DNA of 48,102 nucleotides from Bacteroidales bacterium (GTDB lineage Bacteria > Bacteroidota > Bacteroidia > Bacteroidales > TTA-H9): contig JAQVCV010000033.1 in assembly GCA_028689615.1 (NCBI GenBank), positions 1 to 48,102 of the forward strand, read 5' to 3'. Positions 41,792 through 48,102 of the stretch are shown piece by piece (within the stretch, counting starts at the first letter, position 1; each line of letters opens with the position of its first letter). The position numbers were made by a program, and so were the translations under genes. The notes beneath the pieces were generated by a model. The model saw only the letters and a list, made by a program, of their open reading frames with translations, did not search any database and was not told the DNA's origin.

Positions 41792-43252
41792 ATGATTGAC
41801 GAACTTGTAAAAATACACGATAAATTCTCGGTCGAAATCAAACTCAGGTTTCAGGCCAGGAAGAAGCTGCCCGTGAGCGATTTCACGGTTAACACCTGGA
41901 TTTTCATCCCTTCTGGTCTCGACATCAACCGGCATACTTATTCCAAAGAGAACTTCTACCGCGACATCAGATCGAACATCCGCCTGATTACACCGGTTTT
42001 TCTTTTGCGCGATATCGCCTCCTCGGAGTCGTCGCCGCTCAAACTGCTCGAAAAAGCCATGCAGAATATGGCCTCGCAACCCAGCCGGAGTCGCGTTGCC
42101 GAATACGAGTACCACATCAAGATGTTTCTCTCGATACTCAAGAGCTCGCTGCGCGACGAGATCAACCACATCATCCAGGTAAACAACACCGACGATCTGG
42201 TCTGGTTAATCGATTCGTTTTGCAACAATGCCCGCGTGGTAGCCGAGAGGTACCGGTCGCTCTCGCGCGTTATCAACACCCCTACCATCAACCAAAATAC
42301 ACGCAATTATTACATGTTTGGCGATGAGTTTATGAGCAACATCATCGAGCAGCACGTGTTCAGGCTGATGCAGGGGCTGAAAGAGCAAAAAATACCGGTG
42401 AAGAAAGGGCAATGGACAACCCTCACCACCCTCATCAGGTCGGAAATAGCCTACAGGCGCGAAAAGCGTTACCCGGTGATCGAGAAAGAGTGCCCGCAAC
42501 GCAACCGCGACCTGATTTTCAGGTTCAACCTGCTGAAGAAATATGCCGAAAGCGAGCTGTTTCTGAAAGGAAATAAAAAACGCGACGGATTGCTGGTTGA
42601 GCAAATCTATTTTAGTCTGGCAGCCGGCATCTCGATGGTGTTTGCTACAGCCATAGCCTTCTCGTTCCAGCAGAAATACGGCAATTTCACCATGCCCTTC
42701 TTCGTGGCTCTGGTGATCAGCTACATGCTTAAAGACCGCATCAAAGAACTGGGTCGTTATTATTTTGCCCACAAGCTGGGGAAACGGTATTTCGATCAAA
42801 AAACCGACATTACCCTCAGCAACACCCGCGTTGGGTTTATGAAGGAGGCCATGGATTTTATTCCAAGCCCGAAAGTTCCGCCCGCGGTGATGAAAGTGCG
42901 CGACAGATCGGCCATTCTCGAGGCCAACAACAGGTTCGATACCGAGAAAATAATTCTTTACCGGAAGCTGGTGCACCTCAACCGTAAAAGCCTCGACGAG
43001 TGCAGTCAGTACTCAACCCCGGGGATGAACGACATCGTGCGTCTCAACGTGATGAACTACATCCAGAAGATGGACAACCCTGTGGTACCTCTTTTCCTCC
43101 CCGACGACGACAACCATTACCAGATATACAAAGGGGAGAGAATTTATTACATCAACATCGTGTTGCAATACAGCCACGAAGGAGAATCCATCCTGCGTCG
43201 CTACAGGGTTGTGCTCAATAGAAAGGGAATTCGCGAAATAGAAAAATTTTAA
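41792..43252 (+). CDS. Conserved-looking membrane protein of unknown function
   Basis: I do not recognise this 486-residue protein. It begins without a signal peptide. The first ~265 residues are soluble and helical with many charged stretches (HDKFSVEIKLRFQARKK, RVAEYEYHIKMFLSILKSSL). Two TM helices form a hairpin at ~273-291 and ~298-312 (YFSLAAGISMVFATAIAF, MPFFVALVISYML), followed by KDRIKELGRYYF and a soluble end with repeated NRK and YK strands. Both large soluble parts should face the cytosol. It starts a probable operon: the next gene begins 5 bases after the stop, and the tandem adenylate kinase follows. Codon use resembles its neighbours, so there is no sign of recent transfer. Confidence 0.75.
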   Translation: MIDELVKIHDKFSVEIKLRFQARKKLPVSDFTVNTWIFIPSGLDINRHTYSKENFYRDIRSNIRLITPVFLLRDIASSESSPLKLLEKAMQNMASQPSRSRVAEYEYHIKMFLSILKSSLRDEINHIIQVNNTDDLVWLIDSFCNNARVVAERYRSLSRVINTPTINQNTRNYYMFGDEFMSNIIEQHVFRLMQGLKEQKIPVKKGQWTTLTTLIRSEIAYRREKRYPVIEKECPQRNRDLIFRFNLLKKYAESELFLKGNKKRDGLLVEQIYFSLAAGISMVFATAIAFSFQQKYGNFTMPFFVALVISYMLKDRIKELGRYYFAHKLGKRYFDQKTDITLSNTRVGFMKEAMDFIPSPKVPPAVMKVRDRSAILEANNRFDTEKIILYRKLVHLNRKSLDECSQYSTPGMNDIVRLNVMNYIQKMDNPVVPLFLPDDDNHYQIYKGERIYYINIVLQYSHEGESILRRYRVVLNRKGIREIEKF

Positions 43253-43257
43253 CTTCA

Positions 43258-44388
43258 ATGAAAATCAAATTTATCACCGTTGTCATTATTTTGTGTGTTC
43301 TTGTCCTCCGTCTGGTGGCACAAAATGAGGTGGCAACCCTGCGTGTTGTCACACGGCTTCCTGCCGACATCATGGAGAGCAGCGGTGTGGCCGTCGCCGG
43401 ATCGAACCTTATCTGGTCGCATGAAGACTCGGGCAACGAAAATAAAATTTTCGGGTTCGACACCTTGGGGCACCTCTCCCGAACCATCACCCTTACCAAT
43501 GCTTCCAATGTTGACTGGGAGGATTTGGCCTCCGACGAAGACGGCAACTTGTTTGTGGCCGATCTGGGCAACAACAGCAACACCCGCACCGATCTGGTGA
43601 TTTACAAGATTCCCGACCCCTCCACACTCACCTCCAACTCTGCGACCGCCGAAGAGCTTCATGTAACCTTTGCCGACCAGACGGCCTTTCCACCCCCTCC
43701 TTCAGGGCGCAATTTCGATGTAGAAGCTGTGATCTGGCACCAGGGCTCTCTTTGTCTCTTTACCAAAGACCGCAGCGAGCCGTTCAGCGGTATTACCAAA
43801 ATGTACAAACTCGCCGATCAGCCTGGAACCTACCTCCTGATGCCCGAAGCCACCCTCTTCACCGGTTCCGATCCCAACACCGACAGGGTGACCTCGGCCG
43901 ATTGCAACCGCGCAACCGGCGAAATGGTGCTGCTAACACACAACAGGCTGATATCGTTCACCCATTACCCTTCCGATCGGTTCTTCGAGGGTACGATGAG
44001 GGAGTATTTCTTCAATACCCTCCCGGGTCAGAACGAAGCCATTGCTTTCGTCACCGCCCGGAAACTTTACATGACCGAAGAGGGGGCTTCGGGAACCGGC
44101 GGCCACCTTTACCAGGTAACCCTTCCTGCGGCCACCGCCATAAACACCGCTTTACCTGCTGGTTGGTCGCTCTCTCCCAATCCCGCTTCCGATTGCATCA
44201 GGGTGGAGGCTCCCGGTTGCTCCCGTCGCTTGCACATCACCCTTGTTGGAATTACCGGCACGGTGGTTCTCGAAACCCATGTTGTTGCCGGTGAACCTAT
44301 ACCGATTGCCGCCCTCCCGTCGGGATGTTACATTGCCGTGGCGCTGCTCGGCCAGCAGGTGGTCAGGCTCCCGTTCGTGAAACTTTAA
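43258..44388 (+). CDS. Secreted beta-propeller-like protein with T9SS sorting tail
   Basis: A 376-residue secreted protein. The signal peptide (1-22) ends RLVAQ. The body shows propeller-like repeats: SSGVAVAGSNLIWSHEDSG, NKIFGFDTLGHLSRTI, DWEDLASDEDGNLFVADLGN, NFDVEAVIWHQGSLCLFTKD, NRATGEMVLLTHNRLISF. The SGxA and WEDLA phrases recall calcium-dependent esterase or SdiA-regulated-type propellers, though I see no certain active site. The last ~75 residues resemble a T9SS type A tail (GWSLSPNPASDCIRVEAPG, then PIAALPSGCYIAVALLGQQ). It starts 5 bases after the upstream stop and ends 12 bases before the adenylate kinase, so the three genes are probably co-transcribed. Confidence 0.8.
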   Translation: MKIKFITVVIILCVLVLRLVAQNEVATLRVVTRLPADIMESSGVAVAGSNLIWSHEDSGNENKIFGFDTLGHLSRTITLTNASNVDWEDLASDEDGNLFVADLGNNSNTRTDLVIYKIPDPSTLTSNSATAEELHVTFADQTAFPPPPSGRNFDVEAVIWHQGSLCLFTKDRSEPFSGITKMYKLADQPGTYLLMPEATLFTGSDPNTDRVTSADCNRATGEMVLLTHNRLISFTHYPSDRFFEGTMREYFFNTLPGQNEAIAFVTARKLYMTEEGASGTGGHLYQVTLPAATAINTALPAGWSLSPNPASDCIRVEAPGCSRRLHITLVGITGTVVLETHVVAGEPIPIAALPSGCYIAVALLGQQVVRLPFVKL

Positions 44389-44400
44389 ACCCCTTTTGAT

Positions 44401-45573
44401 ATGCTCAACATCATTCTTTTTGGTCCTCCGGGTGCTGGCAAAGGAACCCAGTCGGAGATGCTCATGAAACGTTACAACCTCAACTACATCTCCACCGGCG
44501 AAGTGCTTCGCGAAGAGATCAGGAAGCAAACACCATTGGGGATGAAAGCCAAAGCCATCATCGAATCGGGTGGACTGGTTGACGACGAGATCATCGTGCA
44601 GATCATGGGCAACTTCATGCGAAACGTGAACAAAGCCGAAGGGTTTCTTTTCGATGGCTTTCCCCGAACCTACGTGCAGGCCTACATTCTCGACGGGCTC
44701 CTCAACCGGATTCAAACAAGCCTTACCCGCATCTTTATTCTCGACGTTCCCGATGAGGTGTGCATGGAGCGGCTGTTGCAACGAGCCGGCAAACAGAACC
44801 GCGCCGACGACAACGAGCAGGTGATTGGGCGCCGCCTCGAAGAGTACCGCCACAAAACCTTGCCGTTGCTCGATTTCTACGAAAGTTCCGGAATCCTTAC
44901 CCGCATCAGCGGCCTCGGAACCACCGATGAAGTGTTCGCCCGCATCGATCAGCAAATGGCAGTTGAAATCAGCCGCCGACGCACCAACCTGATCCTCTTT
45001 GGCTATCCCGGTTCGGGCAGGGCTACCCAGGCCGCACTGCTGGCCAAAGAGCTGCACCTCACGGTGATCAGCACAGGCGGGTTGTTGCACGAGGAGCGCC
45101 TGAGCGGTTCGGCCACCGGGCGCGAGTTGAGCCGCTACCTCGAGAATGGGTTGCTGGTTCCCGACGAGATCGTGATCAGGCTTATTGAGAAAAAACTCGA
45201 ACAAGAATCGGCAAACAACCGCGGATACATCTTCAAAGGGTATCCCCGAACCCTGGTTCAGGCCTACATACTCGACGGGTTGTTGCGCAAGCAGCGAACC
45301 TCAATCACCGCCGTGGTGAACCTCGATGTGCCTCAACTCGAGCTGGTCCGTCGCCTCGATGCCCGCAGCCGTACCGAAGCCAAAATGCCTTACGACAGCA
45401 GCGCGGCAACCATCGTCAACCGCCTCGAGGAACACCAGGTGCGAACCCTGCCTGTGCTTGATTACTACGCCGGTCAGGTTCCAGTGGTAGAAGCCAACGG
45501 AACCGGCTCGCCCGCTGAGGTGTTTCAAAACCTCGTGTCGCCCGTGAAAAAAGCCATGCTGGGGCTGAAATAA
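44401..45573 (+). CDS. Tandem adenylate kinase, second domain degenerate
   Basis: A 390-residue protein made of two adenylate-kinase domains head to tail. Domain 1 (1-~190) is intact: GPPGAGKGTQ (Lys14), STGEVLREEI, FLFDGFPRTYVQAYILDGLL, and a short lid RAGKQNRADD followed by VIGRRLEEYRHKT. It should convert ATP and AMP to two ADP. Domain 2 (~195-390) repeats this layout, but its P-loop is GYPGSGRATQ with Arg207 where domain 1 has Lys14, FDGFPRT becomes FKGYPRT, and GRRLEEY becomes VNRLEEH. It therefore probably lacks activity and may be regulatory or structural. Shared stretches such as VQAYILDGLL point to an internal duplication. There is no signal peptide. Whether a separate standard adk exists elsewhere in the genome cannot be seen. 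Confidence 0.92.
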   Translation: MLNIILFGPPGAGKGTQSEMLMKRYNLNYISTGEVLREEIRKQTPLGMKAKAIIESGGLVDDEIIVQIMGNFMRNVNKAEGFLFDGFPRTYVQAYILDGLLNRIQTSLTRIFILDVPDEVCMERLLQRAGKQNRADDNEQVIGRRLEEYRHKTLPLLDFYESSGILTRISGLGTTDEVFARIDQQMAVEISRRRTNLILFGYPGSGRATQAALLAKELHLTVISTGGLLHEERLSGSATGRELSRYLENGLLVPDEIVIRLIEKKLEQESANNRGYIFKGYPRTLVQAYILDGLLRKQRTSITAVVNLDVPQLELVRRLDARSRTEAKMPYDSSAATIVNRLEEHQVRTLPVLDYYAGQVPVVEANGTGSPAEVFQNLVSPVKKAMLGLK

Positions 45574-45648
45574 ATTAAACTTTCATACAAGAAGGGAATC
45601 AAAGCTGTATTTCCCGTAATTTAGACCCGTTTTTTAAACCAAATCGTT

Positions 45649-46440
45649 ATGAAAAAAATTTCGACCTTTTTGATTTTGCTGCTGGCTCTGTCGGCTGGTT
45701 CTACGCTGTTTGCACAAATTCGCATCAACGAGTTTCTGGCCAGCAACGATGTTTCTTTTCCCGGTCCGCAGGGCGATTACCCCGACTGGATAGAGCTTTA
45801 CAACCCGGGTGCCGATGCCGTGGATATTGGCGGCTATTGGATTTGCGACGACCTGAACGAACCCGATAAACGGTACCAGATTCCGGCCACCAATCCCGAG
45901 ATCACCACCATTGAGCCAGGTGGTTTCCTGCTGATTGTTGCCAACGACAACACCGCCGCCGGTGTTCTCAACGTCGATTTCAAACTGAGTGGCTCGGGCG
46001 AACACATTGGCTTGTGGCTTCCCGACAAAACCACCGTGGTTGACACCCTCACCTACGGCGCTCAAACCACCGACGTCTCCATGGGTTTGTCGCCCAACGC
46101 CGGCCAATGGTGGTATTTCTTTACAACCCCCACACCAGGCGCCGCCAACCCCGATTACACCGGGATTGACAACCCTCAGGGGTTTGTATTCAAACCCGCC
46201 AGCCCCAACCCCTGCTCCTCGTCAACCACGCTTGAGTTCGGACTGCACGATACATCGCCCGTTTTGGTGGCTCTCTACGATCTGACCGGCAACCGGGTGC
46301 TGATCCTTACCAACAAGACCTACCGCGCCGGTTACTACAACCTGGTGCTCAACACCTCAGAGCTTGGAAATGGCATCTATTTCTGTCGCCTTTCCACCAA
46401 CAACGGCGTTTCAACCCAGCGAATAATAGTTTCGCGTTAG
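45649..46440 (+). CDS. Secreted lamin-tail domain protein with T9SS sorting tail
   Basis: A 263-residue secreted protein. The signal peptide (1-23) ends TLFAQ. A single lamin-tail domain follows directly (~25-150): IRINEFLASNDVSFPG, DYPDWIELYNPGADAVDIGG, GGFLLIVANDN and a GEHIGLWLPD strand. The last ~80 residues are a T9SS type A sorting tail (FKPASPNPCSSSTTLEFGL, YDLTGNRV, NGIYFCRLSTN, RIIVSR). With only one small domain, it may be an adhesion or binding module at the surface. It lies 75 bases after the adenylate kinase gene without an obvious promoter box. A hairpin follows its stop. Confidence 0.9.
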   Translation: MKKISTFLILLLALSAGSTLFAQIRINEFLASNDVSFPGPQGDYPDWIELYNPGADAVDIGGYWICDDLNEPDKRYQIPATNPEITTIEPGGFLLIVANDNTAAGVLNVDFKLSGSGEHIGLWLPDKTTVVDTLTYGAQTTDVSMGLSPNAGQWWYFFTTPTPGAANPDYTGIDNPQGFVFKPASPNPCSSSTTLEFGLHDTSPVLVALYDLTGNRVLILTNKTYRAGYYNLVLNTSELGNGIYFCRLSTNNGVSTQRIIVSR

Positions 46441-46465
46441 ACTAAGGCCGGCTTTTACGGGCCCC

Positions 46466-46518
46466 AAACCTCCATCCTTTTTTCCAAACAGGAAACCAGC
46501 GGTGGAGGTTTCTCTTTG
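46466..46518 (+). terminator. Hairpin after the lamin-tail gene
   Basis: AAACCTCCA and TGGAGGTTT pair over a 28-base loop, followed by CTCTTTG. A plausible, moderate terminator. Confidence 0.55.
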
Positions 46519-46560
46519 CTGCCCTCTGGTGATTCCGGCCAGGTGCCACACCGCGGTTTA

Positions 46561-46608
46561 GTGGGTAGTGGGGAGTGGGTAGTGGGGAGTGGGTAGTGGG
46601 GAGTGGGT
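46561..46608 (+). repeat. 14-bp tandem repeat GTGGGTAGTGGGGA
   Basis: Three full units start at 46561, 46575 and 46589, plus a partial one. The reverse complement of its core resembles the CACTATCCACT words near 434. Confidence 0.85.
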
Positions 46609-46700
46609 CAATGCCTGAAAAGCCCTGCCTTTTTCCTCCGGTAGCTTCATGGGCTATCGGAAACGCAAAGGCACCGTTTTTATCAGATCTTTGAATTTTT

Positions 46701-47105
46701 ATACCGAATCAACTTGATTTTATGCACAAAATAATTATTACGGGCGTGCATGAGATCGCTGCGCTGGTTGCGAAAATAGCTTGCGTCTGGTGGCTCGGTA
46801 CGATGTTCGTCCCGAGAGCGAAGCGACTATAGTCCCGAGAGCGAAGCGACTATAGTCCCGAGAGCGAAGCGATTCGGGATTCGGGATTAGCTTCGCTGAG
46901 AATAGTTCGGGATTAGCTTCGCTGAGAATAGTTCGGGATTAGCTTCGCTGAGAATAGTTCGTCCCGAAAGCGTAGCGACTCGGGATACCTTCGGTGAGAA
47001 TAGTTCGTCCCGAGAGCGTAGCGATTCGGGAAACCGCCTCTAATGGCTCAGGGTCGGCACTTATAAGGCTCAAATGCTTCGCATTTTCACTAAGACGAGG
47101 TATAA
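46701..47105 (-). repeat. Dispersed repeat family B, copy 3, internally expanded
   Basis: This copy runs on the minus strand, ending (plus strand, left) at ATACCGAATC and beginning (right) near GACGAGGTAT, matching the ends of copy 1. Inside, on the plus strand, TCCCGAGAGCGAAGCGACTA repeats every 23 bases (46810, 46833, 46856) and TTCGGGATTAGCTTCGCTGA repeats every 26 bases (46880, 46906, 46932). The outer part keeps AGAGGCGG, GTCGGCACTTATAAGG and AAATGCTTCGCATTTT. Confidence 0.85.
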
Positions 47106-47143
47106 ATTGTTCCAAATTTTTTTTGCGAAACACGCAAAACCTC

Positions 47144-47172
47144 TTGACTTTTTCTGTTTTGTGACTATCTTT
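47144..47172 (+). promoter_or_regulatory. Promoter with TTG and TATCTTTG elements
   Basis: TTG at 47144-47146 and TATCTTTG at 47165-47172 are 18 bases apart, the best -33/-7 pair in the window. No gene start follows within 300 bases, so it may drive a non-coding transcript or a gene past the edge. Confidence 0.6.
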
Positions 47173-47652
47173 GTCACTCACTTTTCGCTCTTAGCGTTAA
47201 GAATAACAGTAATGTCAGGTGCCGTTTCCTTCGTTGCGTGAGCAACCACCACCGTCCGGTTCTTCTACAAGAGGTGCACGTGGCTTGCTGCGCAGTTCTT
47301 TGACATCTTGATCATGGGTACTTATTGATTTTTGCTTTTATTACTACTACTACTGTTTCAGCTACTTTTTTTTATGATGCAATCAATTGGTCTGTCTTTC
47401 TTTGACCCACTTTTTCAGAGACTTCGGAGTGTGAAAAACCATCTTCGGGGTCCCGGAGCAATCCAAATCATTGTATTTCACTTTTCAGAAGGCTTTGTGC
47501 CACCATTTTCAGGCTCGCTGCCTCTGTTTGATCCCTCCTCTCCGCGTTGTCCGTCGCGTTTTCTTTGACCGAATTTTCGCCGGATCATGCCAGAAGTACG
47601 TCCTGGCGCCTCTTCATGCTCTTCTGCCGTTCGGGAACGGTACCTGGAAACC

Positions 47653-47967
47653 GTGGAACGAGACTCGGCAGTTGTGGAAAGAGACTCCCCAACCAGGGAA
47701 AGAGACTCCGCAACCAGGGAACGAGACTCCGCAACCAGGGAACGAGACTCCGCAACTTGGGAAAGAGACTCCGCAACCAGGGAACGAGACTCCGCAACCA
47801 GGGAACGAGACTCCGCAACCAGGGAACGAGACTCCGCAACTTGGGAACGAGACTCCGCAACGAGGGAACGAGACTCCGCAACTTGGGAACGAGACTCGGC
47901 AACCAGGGAACGAGACTCCGCAACTTGGGAACGAGACTCCGCAACCAGGGAAAGAGACTCCCCAACT
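47653..47967 (+). repeat. 21-bp tandem array, 15 units
   Basis: Fifteen in-phase units of 21 bases, consensus GGGAACGAGACTCCGCAACCA, with a sixteenth partial unit (GTGGAAAGAGTGTCGC). Variation is confined to a few places: AACGAG or AAAGAG, CTCCGC, CTCGGC or CTCCCC, and the end CCA, CTT or CGA. The outer units are more diverged than the inner ones. There are no spacers, so it is not a CRISPR array. Translation would give heptads such as RERDSAT or NETPQPG, depending on frame. Confidence 0.92.
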
Positions 47968-48102
47968 GTGGAAAGAGTGTCGCTTCCTGAAATTACTTGA
48001 CAGATTTAAACTAAAAAACTGTAATTATTGGCAAATCTAAAACATCTTTCTGAGTTATTCAGGATTTTAAATTGATATTCCTGAAAACAGCAGCGACGTG
48101 AT

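Larger units (their letters stand above)
46441..48102. other. Large repeat-rich region without credible genes
   Basis: The last 1662 bases contain a terminator (46466-46518), a 14-bp tandem repeat (46561-46608), repeat B copy 3 with internal tandem expansions (46701-47105), a good promoter (47144-47172), a GTTCTTTGACATCTTGATCA stretch (47295) and a 15-unit 21-bp array (47653-47967). Several frames are open through the array because the unit is a multiple of three. I cannot support any of them as a protein. Confidence 0.7.

Noticed and set aside
44152-45204. A 350-codon minus-strand frame
   Set aside because: It is opposite the adenylate kinase and its neighbour and has no domain.
46939-47181. 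An 80-codon minus-strand frame
   Set aside because: It is composed of repeat B copy 3.
47295-47320. GTTCTTTGACATCTTGATCA as an rRNA or CRISPR leader box
   Set aside because: It reminded me of leader sequences in Bacteroidota, but no rRNA or CRISPR follows in the window, so I cannot support the call.
47653-47967. CRISPR array
   Set aside because: Units are contiguous with no spacers, and no cas gene is in the window.
47471-48040. Open frames through the 21-bp array in three plus frames and one minus frame
   Set aside because: The unit length keeps frames open by itself; flanking residues look random and no start is supported. Kept as a repeat.
1-48102. tRNA, rRNA, transposase or phage genes
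   Set aside because: I scanned for T-arm GGTTCGA-type words, conserved 16S/23S stretches and transposase motifs and found none that held up.

Overview
The window looks like a piece of a Bacteroidota chromosome, most likely Bacteroidia. Three things support this: type IX secretion (T9SS) C-terminal sorting domains on at least five proteins, a gldG gene, and many copies of the Bacteroidota -7 promoter box TAnnTTTG at sensible distances before genes. Base composition is near 50% GC. I see no rRNA, tRNA, CRISPR array, transposase or phage gene. Several gene starts were moved downstream of the longest open frame because a promoter box lies inside the longer version.

Left part (1-9033): the tail of one T9SS cargo gene and a complete second one, a small P-loop kinase-like gene, a repeat-filled gap, gldG, a DUF389 membrane protein, a PKD lipoprotein and an outer-membrane barrel. 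Middle (9586-24500): a large sensor kinase overlapping a beta-carbonic anhydrase, methylglyoxal synthase, a nitronate monooxygenase-like enzyme, the leftward housekeeping genes pyrF, prfA and pdxJ, an aspartase fused to a cyclic-nucleotide-binding domain, a LytS/LytR-type two-component pair and a secreted alpha/beta hydrolase. Next (24753-32690): a DUF5916 outer-membrane protein, a tandem retropepsin-like protease overlapping or abutting a protein with four glycogen-binding-type domains, and an M28 peptidase with a T9SS tail.

The most coherent system is at 33068-39936. One promoter is followed by a DUF47/PhoU-like protein, a Pit phosphate transporter carrying a coiled coil and a LuxR-type helix-turn-helix at its C-terminus, an OprP-like phosphate porin, a probable surface lipoprotein with four lamin-tail domains, and two CYTH-type (triphosphate tunnel) proteins, closed by a strong terminator. 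I read it as a phosphate or polyphosphate uptake and handling operon whose transporter may itself be a membrane-tethered regulator. It is followed by an SLC13 permease, an unrecognised two-TM protein, a T9SS cargo protein, a tandem adenylate kinase whose second half has lost the P-loop lysine, and another lamin-tail T9SS protein.

The gaps between genes are unusually rich in repeats. Family A (three copies) carries a terminator-like hairpin. Family B (three copies) is MITE-like, with matching ends. There are also hexanucleotide GCCAAM arrays with purine-rich tracts after genes, a palindromic GACGCAC repeat, and a 15-unit 21-bp tandem array near the right end.
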